Part shown: positions 12,162 through 23,785 of the stretch, piece by piece
Layout of the letters: every line of letters begins with the position of its first letter
Position numbering within the stretch: position 1 is the first letter of the stretch
NCBI GenBank assembly: GCA_026874595.1
Contig: CM049316.1
Span: 49,230,695 to 49,294,694 of the forward strand
Direction of reading: 5' to 3'
Source: Sipunculus nudus
Lineage: Eukaryota; Annelida; Sipuncula; Golfingiida; Sipunculidae
DNA length: 64,000 nt
Translations under genes and position numbers: made by a program
Notes under the pieces: model-generated
Seen by the model: only the letters and a program-made list of their open reading frames with translations
What the model was told of the DNA's origin: nothing
The model's database searches: none

Positions 12162-13619
12162 CAGGGTTGGTTTTCTTCAGGAAGAAATGTATTTCTTCCG
12201 AGACATTGGAAGAAAGTGGAGGAAATGGGGTTTCCTCCACTTTCTTCCGGAAGTTATGGATGAAAGTGGAATTTAGTGGACAGTAAGAGTAATAGTGTGA
12301 TACACAAAAATTCAAAACAGATATTTGAACTATTTTTATTTCTTCTGAATAAAATAAAACAATATGACTTTAAATCAGTGTACACGAACAATCCTATGAT
12401 TAATCTAAATATTATTTTGTCAGTTTTTTCTAATAGTATTGCCGAAATTGCAGCTGATGGATGTGTATAACTATTTAGTGTTGCACAGTATGTATTGACA
12501 TGTTAATTGACAAAATATTCTTGTTTAAATGTCTACCTGTATTCATATGAGGGTTAGAGGAAGTTTTCTGTATTTGTAACTAGTTATTACCTAATTTGTG
12601 TCATTCAGCTTTATTACTTTTGTATGATAGAGAATTACAGATTGATATACTACAGTTTTCTTATCTTGTATCTTAATAAGCAAGTGCATAGTTGCCAGGG
12701 TTTATGCAGTGCTGCATACTAACACAGTGACTAATGTAGAATCTAAATAGTATGCACACTGCACTTCCTACATATATAACAAAATAGCTTGCTTGTATAT
12801 GACAGTGACTTAACAATATCTTGTGTGATATTACACTATGATTGATCAGTGATCACCAGTTGAATTATAATTATCACTCATTTAAATTTAGGCATCTCTC
12901 CCTGTAAGTTCTGTTGTTAAACACAGTATAGTACAATCAGTACCTATCAGTAATCTACATCTAAGTTACAACGAAGCATGCAATAGCAAAACACTTATTT
13001 TGGAGCTCAGCAAACACCTAGTCTATTCCTGAGCTTGTTGAGATTATGCCAAAAATAGAAAATACCTAGAAAATATGAGAAACCTTTTTTCTGTACATGT
13101 GTATCTGCTTAGTAATAATCTGTTATAACAAAGAGCAGTTTGACCTTTTAATTCGTATGGTGGATGAAACCCTGTTCATTATGACATGGCTTCCCCATAC
13201 CCTACCTTCACTGTGCAGTCAGGGGTAACTGGAGTGAAGCTGCACTTTATTAGGTAATCACCAGGTACTCATTGCATGGTCCACTGGACTGAGACCATGA
13301 GTGTCCATTAATTTTGAATTATGTCACCTGAACTGAAAACTACATGAGGCATATTGTCTAACTAAATTAGACTAATAGTCATACATTCTAAAATAACACT
13401 ATATATTAATAAAAACCTTTATATTTGCAAATAAGATAGAACAGAATCAACAGATTGTATTTAAGCAGAAATAAAGCTGAACATTTATTAAATTTATATA
13501 TTCTCACATGAAATTTAAGTTTCTTCCGGAAGATATGGAAGAAACTATTTCCTGCAAGCCGGAAGTTTCCGGGAGTTTCCATGGAAGGAACCGCCTCTCG
13601 GAAGAAATTGCCAACCCTG
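12162..13619. mobile_element. hAT-type element, non-autonomous, with 8-bp target duplication
   Basis: The left end is CAGGGTTGGTTTTCTTC and the right end is GAAGAAATTGCCAACCCTG, inverted repeats of about 20 bp. Subterminal TTCTTCCGG motifs occur at both ends. The flanks are CTTTCTAA (12154-12161) and CTTTCCAA (13620-13627), an 8-bp duplication with one difference, as expected for hAT (CAGGG termini, 8-bp TSD). The interior has no recognisable transposase. The single mismatch suggests an old insertion. Confidence 0.82.
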
Positions 13620-13627
13620 CTTTCCAA

Positions 13628-14360
13628 CAACACATGCCAGGTGCATATTGGTAAATCCCTCTGCATGTTCGTGGAATTTCTGACTAAATGAATGCAAACA
13701 GGCTTGCATGTCTTACTGGAAGACAGTCAACTTGTACACGATACAGGAAATGTCTTGTTACCAGAGAGACAAACTCAGCTTGGTGTGTGAGTTCACATGT
13801 ACCGTATAGTGCTGTTACTGATGTTTTTCAGAATGGCAAATTTCCGAAAATATGTTTTTCTGAAATTTTAAATGGGAAACAAAATTTATTCGCATTTATA
13901 AAAATATTTTCAAGCATTTTCTTCAAATGAATTTTTGTGATTATGAGTCTCAAGGGCCTGTAGTCAGGTGTTGTAGCCCAGTGGTGACCTTCTGGATATA
14001 TGTTGCTGCCAGGGCAAAAGTATGAAAACTACAGCTAGCCCCGCTACGCTAGGCTCACTGTACCCCTGGAAACAGGCTGAGCAGTCTATATCCCAGAGTA
14101 CTTGTGTGTTATCAACCATATATGGTTTGTACTCAATTGTTTGCTTAGGCTTTAGGATGTCAGGCTAAACAGCTTAGAATTTTACTCCCATGAGCATTGG
14201 TTAGGTATCATTCATACATCTATCTCTTGTGCTCAAGCAGGTAAAGGTGCAAGGAAAAAGTTCTTTCCCAAGAGCAATTCATCATATTACTTTTACTGTC
14301 AAGAAAAACACTAATCAAACACGATCGTCTTGCTGTCTCTTGCCAGAGGTATGGAGTCAA
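13628..14360. other. No gene seen
   Basis: Unique-looking AT-rich sequence. A 'CAACTTGTACACGATACAGG' stretch and other short open frames have no recognisable domain. Confidence 0.35.
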
Positions 14361-14645
14361 AGAAGATGCACAGCGTCCATCTGTTTATCTGCCTTGGGAT
14401 AAAATCACTCATATCTCAGCAGTGGTTTGACTTCTCCTCCTGAAATTTTGCAGGTTTATACATCCTGGACAATTTTCTCTATTTTATGACAAATGGCACC
14501 ATCTACATTCACGTTTATGCTGCAGACATCCCTGCTTTAATGCAACACACCTCACTCTATTCCCCTTGCCACTTACTCCATGCCTCACTTCACCCGTCCC
14601 ACTCTGATTTCTTTGGATACATATAGTCGACTACCCATATTCCAG
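14361..14645 (+). mobile_element. Family-B element, 3' fragment
   Basis: Matches the 3' part of family B (compare 43031-43600 and 46254-47431): CAGCGTCCATCTGTTTATCT, then AAAATCACTCATATCTC, then the terminal palindrome TAGTCGACTA followed by CCCATATTCCAG and TT. It is diverged and lacks the 5' hairpin. Confidence 0.65.
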
Positions 14646-14783
14646 TTTTAAAATGTCCTAGTCTGAAACTTGCAAGTCCGAAACGTCCATTTTGCTGAAA
14701 TCATAATGACTAAGGTAGATATGCAGGACTTAAGAGGATCAATATTAAATTTAAAAAATAAACCTACATTCTTACTCCCTAAC

Positions 14784-14819
14784 TTTGCACAGGTTCGCAT
14801 TAGGCCTGTAGGCCTTGTT
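14784..14819 (+). repeat. Family-C 3' end (AGGCCTGTAGGCCTTGTT)
   Basis: GCACAGGTTCGCATTAGGCC followed by TGTAGGCCTTGTT recurs, with changes, at about 17122-17155 and 52852-52885. The end contains a near-palindrome AGGCCTGTAGGCCT directly before TTGTT. It is a terminal fragment of a third hairpin-ended repeat family. Confidence 0.55.
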
Positions 14820-16626
14820 ACTGAAAAAAGCTTGTCCCCCAATTCTTATGGAAAAAACGGCACTCTACTACAGGTTTTCTTTGGTGTTAAATCATTCGTA
14901 GCCAAATTTTAAGATTATTGGCAGTTTAGCACAATATCAATGCAACAGGATGGATGGCCTTGAAATAAATTCCCCAGTATGGCTTGTACATATCAAGACT
15001 GAAGTTAGGCTTACCAATCCAATATAGATGTATTGACAGCTAACATCAACAGACAAATGTTTAACAAAAGTATGACAAAGACAAATGTATGACAATTACC
15101 GTATTTATTTTAATTTGGTGACCACTTAAAATTGATTAATTTTCTCAGAGGTCGAGATAATAGAGGATATTTTCAATTATCTTCATGCTGAATTTGCGAT
15201 GGTCGACATGTTAGAAGCATACGCTTGGATAACCTTCCCTAGAGACGCAGAGCAGCTCTGACACTCGAGGGGTCATATGGATTGAGTGATAATATGGGTA
15301 TTTATAAGTTTTTGTTAGCTTAAGAGTTATTACCTACAAACAGACTTCCAACTGTCACATGAATTATACAAAGTCACCAAATGATTAATCAAACTGAGCT
15401 CAGTCTCTTTACAAAATGATCACTACTTCGCATGTAGGTACAATCACTTGACATTAGATAGCAACTCATGTAACTAAACCAGTTGTTTCAAGTTTACCCA
15501 CCAGACGGAGATATCGGCGGGACAAAAAGGAACAAGCAGCTGCACTTAAGTTGGAAGAAGAAAAAAAAATAACTGGCTATTATCAGATTACATTTATTTT
15601 GTCACGGAATTATATCAACAGATCACATACGCGTGATGAACATAAATTTTGTCAAAGAGATAAAAATTCAGATTCTGTAACACTAGGCAGCGTGAAATGT
15701 CTAGGGGAATGAATAAAGAAGTCAGTGGTTTTTTGTTAACAAATAACTATAATTTATTCTTAAAACAACCCTAACATTACAATACACTAAATCAATACAA
15801 TTACACAGTACAACAACAGTATAACAGCAAATCAATATAATCACACAGCCTGATAAACAAAGTGCACAGTACCGTGTTACTTCCTGTGTTACATCCAAAA
15901 ATAACAAATAAAGTTAAAGAAGTCTCAGAGTCTTCATGAAGTTGCACACTATAGACCTAAAATTTAAAGATGCACGTCTTGAGCTGGTTATAGACTGATT
16001 TGTAGACCAACATCTGGAACATTGACCAAATTATGATGCTATTTGAAAAACTAAATATTGTAATGTCATTGTTATTCAGAATACATTTACAGTATTTGCT
16101 TTTTCTGTTTTACTGCATAAATGCTTATAGCAATTAGCTTTGATTGATGTAACAAGTTATGGATTATACACAGGCATTTGTCTGTTGCAGGCTCTTTATT
16201 TAATCTTAAGCAGGCTCTTTATTTAATCTTAAACCTATGTATCGCTGTACATTTTGACCAAACTTTAAGTAGTGGTTCAGTTTACTTTAATACTTTCTCA
16301 CATTTCTTGACAAGGAATGTTCTCTGATTCTCTGAATGACCTGTATTGTGGCACAAGCTAAACTGGTTTAAATAAATATTTTCATCTTATGTACATTAGA
16401 TATCAATATGAATGGTTAGATTTTAAATAAGTCAGACCTTTCAAAACCTGACAAAAATTACATTGAACAAGACTCAGGAGAAATGACATGACAGCAACCA
16501 AGTAAACGTAAAGACAATATATGTCTGAAAATGAATTGTGATATTTTATCCCTTTTTCATTTTATGATATCCATTGAGAACTTACAGTGATGTCCGTGTC
16601 CCAGATTTGTGTTTGATGCATGCATT
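14820..16626. other. No gene seen
   Basis: Mostly unique AT-rich sequence. A short direct duplication of GCAGGCTCTTTATTTAATCT lies at about 16189-16231. No gene was recognised on either strand. Confidence 0.4.
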
Positions 16627-16726
16627 GTCTGTACATGATACCTTAATGTCCTTTACATAGTGTGTACATGACACCTTCATGTCCTGTACATACTGTGTAC
16701 ATGATACCTTCATGTCATGTACATAG
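16627..16726 (+). repeat. 33-bp satellite, left block
   Basis: Three copies of the GTGTACATGATACCTTCATG-type unit found in bulk at 19032-21228. They are cut off at TAG (16724-16726), where an inverted-repeat element begins. They are diverged from the main array, as expected for an array edge. Confidence 0.85.
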
Positions 16727-16967
16727 GGCCATCCTTAAAAATATCTGTGTTGGGGCTAACATTGGTCCAAAAAAAGTCATCTGGTAGGGAGGAAAAAAAT
16801 ATATTTTTAAAGGAGGATCTGGAGTTTACTACACCTTTTTTTACCGGATATTAGCATATGCGAGGTTTATGTCAAATTACATACCCGTACTCCATTCATT
16901 CCTTGCCTCGATACCATTGAAACATGCACAACAAGGTATCTCTGAACAGATTTTGTGTTTTATTACA

Positions 16968-17155
16968 GGCTTAAAATCCTGTACTTGGGTTTTAAATGTT
17001 TTAGTACATGCTTTGAACATGTACATGTCAAACATTCACGTATTTGAAAAGTTATCAAGTACTTTTCCAATAATGGTCAAGCATGTTATCATGGAAGCAT
17101 TATAACTGATGTATATCCCATTGCACAGGTTCGCATAAGGCTTGTAAGCCTTGTT
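16968..17155 (+). repeat. Family-C element fragment, nested
   Basis: CTTGGGTTTTAAATGTTTTA through GCATAAGGCTTGTAAGCCTT to GTT parallels 52735-52885 in order and spacing. Both end with a hairpin-like AGGCxTxTAxGCCT and then TGTT. It is nested in the 2.3-kb inverted-repeat element. Confidence 0.5.
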
Positions 17156-18399
17156 CTGGATCTCACATTAATTTGCAGACAATTTTATTTTGTGTTGTAT
17201 GTGAGTGCCAGCTATGTAGGAATGAGTGCAGTTTGAGATTTCCTTTGCAAGTGAAGAGGTATAATTAAGAAGGAAGGTAATAAATGAACTCTTTAGTAAT
17301 AGTCAATGCCTAATAAGGTAGTAAAATATATAAAATGTTTATATAAATATATGTAAAACTGTACTTTTTGAAAGATGAAACCATATATTGGATGTCGGTA
17401 CCCTGATTAGGAATTTTATTTCTTCGGTGTTGATGTATATACAAACAAATTCTTGGTCAAGTTCGAAGATGGGTGAATTATAGAAAATAACCGGTGTGTG
17501 TTAACATTAACTATGTGAGGAGGATATCTCCAAAAGTATTCAACACAGAAATCTCATTTCTTTGGTGCTGATACATATCAACAAAATCTCGGTCAAGTTT
17601 CATGATGGATGACCCAAGGTCACAGAGCTTATAATAGAAAAAAACTTAGGAGCTTATTTCTAAGGAACCACTGGATGGATTGTTTTGGAATATGGAATGG
17701 TCATTGGCCTTGATGATCTTGTAAGTGCTGCATGACTCACAAAGACTGGGGCCAGACTTACAAAGTTCATACCTCTCTAGTTCCAATTCACAACTTGAAC
17801 AAAAGACATATGTACAGATATACATCCATGTGAGAACAAATATGACATGAATACTTGTTACTGTTACCACCCATAAATACTGCTCTTTTGGCTGAGGGCT
17901 TTTGTCAGCTTTTGCTGATATTCTAGTGTTTTTCTGTAATTAATGAATGAGCGAGCAATGTTGATCTCGTCTACGTCTAAACAAGAAATGCCATACGGTC
18001 AGGAAATATCTGTTTATTATAAAAGCTATTAATAAAATGAAATAAATTTACAAAGGCAGTTAAAAAGAAACACAACCAAAAAAAAGACAGTCGCTTATAT
18101 GTTATGCCTGTTCTGATCAGCTGTGGCCAGTAGAAATGATGTGTCAGACACCTCGCAAAACCCTGTCATGATCGCCACAGAACTGACGAAATCACGCAAT
18201 TCTTGAAATACCAAACATCTGATTTGTGGAGATCATGCGTTACACATCGTCAGTTGCAGATTCCATTAAATAGGCCCGCTTCATTTGCTTGATATAGGCC
18301 TAATCACGGTGCCACCGTGAGTGTTGCTGAAAAATTATAACCAGCGTAAGCGACACAATGTCAGTGAACATTTTCCTGCCAAAATAGTGATGAATGAAG

Positions 18400-18780
18400 T
18401 CATATGGGGTGAACTTTTACTACGGACCTCTTATTGGCTCTTTGGTATGAAGCGTGACCGCTCCGCCAATCACAAGAATGTTTGCGTGGGCCAGGCACGT
18501 GTTTATGCAAATTAACGTGTCACATGGTTTAAATGCCAACATTGGTCAGTTGACAGTTTGAATGTCGAGAGAACTTTCATTTAATCAGTTAATGCGACAA
18601 CGGTAAGCTTCCGCTTTATTTCAAATCAAATAAGAACCATTTCTAATTGCTCAATAATTTTTTTCAGCCTGTTTCGCCAGAACAAAGAGATTTGATGGGG
18701 GTTTCCTGGCAGTTTTTCTACTCTTGCGCATGAGTGTAGCAACCGTTCCACGTGTATATATATATAGGCACAACCTGACT
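18400..18780 (+). promoter_or_regulatory. Promoter-like patch with possible leader exon
   Basis: Contains two CCAAT-type boxes (TATTGGCTC near 18432 and GCCAATCAC near 18464), an E-box CACGTG (18496-18501), an octamer-like ATGCAAAT (18504-18511) and a donor-like ACAACG|GTAAGC at 18602/18603. A TATATATATATA run follows at 18758. It lies about 7.6 kb upstream of the start-codon exon and could supply a non-coding first exon. It lies wholly inside the 2.3-kb transposon, so these may be the element's own signals. Motif matches alone are weak evidence. Confidence 0.25.
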
Positions 18781-19031
18781 AATTGTTAGGGCTCAAATTA
18801 AACGATCGGCGACGTTGGGTAATACCTTTCATTATGGAAATTAAGTGCATCTAAAAATGTAAGAGAAGGACTATTTTTCTAGCACATGAAGGCAGATTTT
18901 TACGGGCCCAGGTGCTTGCGGCAGATCATATAAAAATATTAATTTGCAGATATGTCAAAAAAAATTCCAGTCGCAGCCAAAAAACACAACCGGCCGGGTT
19001 AGCCCCAACACAGAACTTTTTAAGGATGGCC

Positions 19032-21228
19032 TAGTGTGTACATGACACCTTCATGTCTTGTACATAGTGATCAAGTACATGTACATAGTGTGTACATGAT
19101 ACCTTCATGTCCTGTACATAGTGTGTTCATGATACCTTCATGTCTTGTACATAGTGTGTACATGATACCTTCATGTCCTGTACATAGTGTGTTCATGATA
19201 CCTTCATATCATGTACATAGTGTGTACATGATCCCTTCATGTCCTGTACATAGTGTATACATGATACCTTCATGTCCTGTACATAGTGTGTACATGAAAC
19301 CTTCATGTCATGTACATAGTGTGTACATGATACCTTCATGTCATGTACATAGTGTGTACATGATACCTTCATGTCATGTACATAGTGAGTACATGATACC
19401 TTCATGTCATGTACATAGTGTGTACATGATACCTTCATGTCCTGTACATAGTGAGTACATGATACCTTCATGTCATGTACATAGTGTGTACATGATACCT
19501 TCATGTCATGTACATAGTGTATACATGATACCTTCATGTCCTGTACATAGTGTGTACATGAAACCTTCATGTCCTGTACATAGTGTGTACATGATACCTT
19601 CATGTCATGTACATAGTATGTACATGATACCTTCATGTCATGTACATAGTGAGTACATGATACCTTCATGTCATGTACATAGTGTGTACATGATACCTTC
19701 ATGTCATGTACATAGTGAGTACATGATACCTTCATGTCCTGTACATAGTGAGTACATGATACCTTCATGTCCTGTACATAGTGAGTACATGATACCTTCA
19801 TATCATGTACATAGTGTGTACATGATCCCTTCATGTCCTGTACATAGTGTATACATGATACCTTCATGTCCTGTACATAGTGTGTACATGATACCTTCAT
19901 GTCCTGTACATAGTGAGTACATGATACCTTCATGTCATGTACATAGTGTGTACATGATACCTTCATGTCATGTACATAGTGAGTACATGATACCTTCATG
20001 TCATGTACATAGTGTGTACATGATACCTTCATGTCCTGTACATAGTGAGTACATGATACCTTCATGTCATGTACATAGTGTGTACATGAAACCTTCATGT
20101 CATGTACATAGTGTGTACATGACACCCTTCATGTCCTGTACACATTGTGTACATGATACCTTCATATCCCGTACATAGTGAGTACATGATACCTTCATGT
20201 CATGTACATAGTGTGTACATGACACCTTCATGTCCTGTACATAGTGTGTACATGATACCTTCATGTCCTGTACATAGTGTGTACATGATACCTTCATGTC
20301 ATGTACATAGTGTGTTCATGATACCTTCATGTCCTGTACATAGTGTGTACATGATACCTTCATGTCATGTACATAGTGTGTACATGATACCTTCATGTCC
20401 TGTACATAGTGTGTACATGACACCTTCATGTCCTGTACATAGTGTGTACATGAAACCTTCATGTCATGTACATAGTGTGTACATGACACCTTCATGTCAT
20501 GTACATAGTGTGTACATGATACCTTCATGTCCTGTACATAGTGTGTTCATGATACCTTCATGTCATGTACATAGTGTGTTCATGACACCTTCATTTCCTG
20601 TACATAGTGTGTACATGAAACCTTCATGTCATGTACATAGTGTGTACATGATACCTTCATGTCCTGTACATAGTGAGTACATGATACCTTCATGTCCTGT
20701 ACATAGTGTGTACATGAAACCTTCATGTCATGTACATAGTGTGTACATGACACCCTTCATGTCCTGTACACATTGTGTACATGATACCTTCATATCCCGT
20801 ACATAGTGAGTACATGATACCTTCATGTCATGTACATAGTGTGTACATGATACCTTCATGTCATGTACATAGTGTGTACATGATACCTTCATGTCATGTA
20901 CATAGTGTGTACATGACACCTTCATGTCCTGTACATAGTGTGTACATGATACCTTCATATCCCGTACATATAGTGTGTTCATGATACCTTCATGTCCTGT
21001 ACATAGTGTATACATGATACCTTCATGTCCTGTACATAGTGAGTACATGATACCTTCATGTCATGTACATAGTGAGTACATGATACCTTCATGTCATGTA
21101 CATAGTGTGTACATGAAACCTTCATGTCATGTACATAGTGTGTACATGACACCCTTCATGTCCTGTACACATTGTGTACATGATACCTTCATGTCCCGTA
21201 CATATAGTGTGTTCATGAGACCTTCATG
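19032..21228 (+). repeat. 33-bp satellite, main array (~66 units)
   Basis: The consensus unit is built from GTGTACATGATACCTTCATG and TCMTGTACATAGT. Two TGTACA palindromes per unit form CATGTACA-TAGTG-TGTACATG, a perfect 7-8 bp stem. Variants (ACCTTCATG versus CCCTTCATG, TCATG versus TCCTG) recur at long range. The ATATCATG/ATCCCTTC pair at about 19198 returns at about 19797. The 34-bp unit with CACATTGTG at about 20125 returns near 20753 and 21153. So there is higher-order structure. Because 33 is a multiple of 3, both strands stay open for hundreds of codons; this is a by-product and not a gene. Confidence 0.95.
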
Positions 21229-23193
21229 CAGACATGGGGCCTATTACTGATTTCAATAATAGTGCCTATTACTATTACTTAAGGTGTTTACCTATTACTA
21301 TTAACTATTATTTTCAGTGTTTCACCAAAAGTAATAGGTGGCTATTACTATTACTTTACTACTTTTACTATTAACTATTACTGGTTCAATAAAAATAAGA
21401 ATAATAATCAGTGAACAAAACATATTTAATCTTGAAGTATCTCAAATTGACCGCTCATTAGGCCACACTAAATATGTTAACAACCAATAAAATAAACAAG
21501 AAATGGTGCATGAATAATTCACAACTAAATGAAGTGTCCATTGCACCTGATGAACATAAGCTGTTGAATCCCCCAGGGGGCAACAGTGGGGTACAGACAA
21601 AAGCTCCCCTCCCAAATTTTTAAAGCTTTATTTTAAAGTTTAGATTGTTTTTTAAAATTTATGGCTACATTTAGTTTTTCTATAAAGTGAAACCAGTTAC
21701 AGTGCATGAGTTAAAATGTGCAGTACAAGAATATTGTATATATGGATAATTAGTGAGTCACTCAATTATTATCAACAATATAAACGTCAACAATATATAC
21801 ATCATTATTATTATGAATGATATTTTATCAAAATACTGATTATTTGCATTTTCATTTAACTGATTATTTGTATTTTCATAACCTTACTAGTCTATTTCAT
21901 GTAATTATGTGAGGTATACATTAATATTGCTTTTGTATATTTACCCAAAAATATAAAATTTATAGTAATTTTTTATTCTGAGTAGTTTTGGGTTGAGTAA
22001 TCCAAGGGGGGCATTTGTCCTACACTCAGCAACGATCTGGTCTGAAGGTTATTCCTGCAATCCTAAAGACGCATTCAGCAGGGGCTGAAGTAGGCAAGAG
22101 GGGCAAGATAAGGGCTTCTCAGGGCTCTTTCAGGGGGTTTCTCTTTTGCCTACTCATAGATACCTAGTTTATTAAGATGCTGCAATAATCAGTGAGCCTT
22201 GGTGATGTGCAAACTTTGTCCTTATCATAAGAGTATGGTTTCCCTCATGGTATCAGGATGGGTATCTGAACATGTTACTATTAATTTTTACCTGTTTCAC
22301 ATTACTGAAAATCCTTTGTTATTCAACAAAATTCAAATTGCAACTGAATGAAGTTGCATAAATTACTTTGAAAGAAACGCTATTTCATATTACATTTACA
22401 TTTCATTTTCTGCTTGAAATCAAATGTACTTCAGCATTATAATGGATAAGTCACTCATGTCATCCAGTTTCATTTGGGAGATGAGTCATGTTTATAAACA
22501 TAAGGTAAACAAGGTTTCCATGGAGTGTTCCTTTCTGACTGGTGACAATATGATTGCAGGAAATATGTCACACAATGAAATATAGTCACAGTTTGGGTAG
22601 GAAATAAAGTCATAAGGAATTGGTCACACATTTGTGTTTAAAAAGTTAAAGTTTTAGTCACAATTTTTAGTTGGGGAAACAATCACCAGGTATGAGTTAA
22701 CCTTTGGTGTTCTGCCTGACTGGGTTCTGACCCCCCCCCCCCCCCCCGGCTATCAGTTGCTTATACACAAACATCAAAGGGCATGGTTGTACTGTAATTT
22801 GATTGTAAAGAGCTATCAGTATCCAAGGAAAACACCTACAGTGATGTACCAGGGATGCAGTCATCCTGTGCTATTGTTGTAAGTGAGAACATCATGGCCC
22901 AGGATAAGCCTGTGCCACCTGTTAATGAGCATGAAAGCATGCAGGTACACCTCAGCTTGGGCCTTATCAGTCTTGCTGCTGATTTGCACTCAGACCAACA
23001 CACTCTTAATTACCCCCAGGCTGGTAATAGTTAAAGTAATAGCTATTAATCTATTACTCATCTGCCTATTACTATTACTATTACTATTATTCAGCATTTT
23101 TGGACTGCCTATTATCTATTGTTGCCTATTACTGATGAAAAGTAATTGAATTAATGCCTATTACTATTATCTATTACTATTACCCCATGTCTG
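21229..23193. mobile_element. hAT transposon inserted in the 33-bp satellite, perfect 8-bp duplication
   Basis: The ends are CAGACATGGGG (21229) and CCCCATGTCTG (to 23193), an exact 11-bp inverted repeat. The flanks are CCTTCATG on both sides (21221-21228 and 23194-23201), a perfect 8-bp duplication of satellite sequence. Subterminal regions are packed with CTATTACTATTA in direct and inverted form. It encloses a hAT transposase relic on the minus strand (22026-22115). At 1965 bp with no long frame, it is a defective copy. Confidence 0.93.
22026..22115 (-). pseudogene. hAT transposase C-terminal dimerisation-domain relic
   Basis: The minus strand reads ALILPLLPTSAP, then AECVFRIAGITFRPDRC, then a stop (TGA at 22028-22026). 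This matches the hAT C-terminal signature, in which a 'P-T/S-S-A-P-S/A-E-R-V-F-S-x-A-G' block is followed by 'R-x-R/C'. The usual R and S after E are replaced by C and R. Sequence on either side has no continuous frame. It marks the host element as a decayed copy whose transposase ran on the minus strand. Confidence 0.75.
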
Positions 23194-23345
23194 CCTTCAT
23201 GTCCTGTACATAGTGTGTACAAGATACCTTCATATCATGTACATAGTGTGTACATGATATCTTCATGTCCTGTACATAGTGAGTACATGACACATTCATG
23301 TCATACCTTAATGGTGTGTACATAGTGTGTACCTGATACTCTCAT
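23194..23345 (+). repeat. 33-bp satellite, right block
   Basis: About four units continue from the duplicated CCTTCATG at the right edge of the hAT element, then decay (TCATACCTTAATGGTGTG) into unique sequence. Together with 16627-16726 and 19032-21228 this shows one original array split twice. Confidence 0.9.
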
Positions 23346-23785
23346 GTACATGATGCCCTCAGCATTTAAATGTTGGTCAGCAGGCAGCAGTAACAGTTTT
23401 GGGCAACATGTATGATAGCTCTGATGCCTCAGTTGGAATTGTTTGAATAATTTATCATGAGACATTGAATGAGTCTTCAAGAGGCAAAGCAAACAATTTG
23501 TATTGCAGGATATGTACATAGCTGATAAGATTTGATCCCTGAGGTGTTTAATGTAGGGGTCATATATTTTCTGTGCCATCACTCCACAGCATTGTCTAAG
23601 TGTTTGTTCATCTAGATCAAAGTGATTGTAGCATGTACAGCATCTGGTTTGAAGGTAGTTCACTGAAGTCAGACTTTGTTTTCAGAATGCAGTCATTTTG
23701 GTATGATCTTTGGTACAAACAGAAAAGATACATAAAAGTCCAAATGTTTTGATAGTGTTGGTAATATAGACTTCTTTTTCAAATT
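23346..23785. other. No gene seen
   Basis: Unique-looking sequence. A minus-strand frame across 23301-23663 has a few cysteines (CCTCYNHFDLD) but no domain I can name, and it starts in satellite remnants. Confidence 0.35.

Larger units (their letters stand above)
16727..19031. mobile_element. 2.3-kb inverted-repeat DNA transposon in the satellite (TAG duplication)
   Basis: The left end GGCCATCCTTAAAAA...TCTGTGTTGGGGCTAAC and the right end (inverse) share about 36 of 38 positions. The element lies inside a 33-bp satellite and is flanked by TAG on both sides (16724-16726 and 19032-19034), giving a 3-bp target duplication, or 2 bp if TA plus one base is counted. No transposase frame was recognised. 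GG-starting termini with a 3-bp duplication are known for PIF/Harbinger and Zator superfamilies, among others; I do not assign one. Inside are a family-C fragment and a promoter-like patch (18400-18780). Confidence 0.78.

Noticed and set aside
19036-21250. Long open frames (up to 380 codons) on both strands in the 33-bp array
   Set aside because: The unit length is a multiple of 3 and contains no stop in these frames, so open frames on both strands are automatic. 34-bp units break them, and there is no other coding evidence.
22730-23160. Plus-strand frame with a leucine-rich hydrophobic tail near 22883-23149
   Set aside because: The hydrophobic run is a translation of the CTATTACTATTA subterminal repeats of the hAT element.
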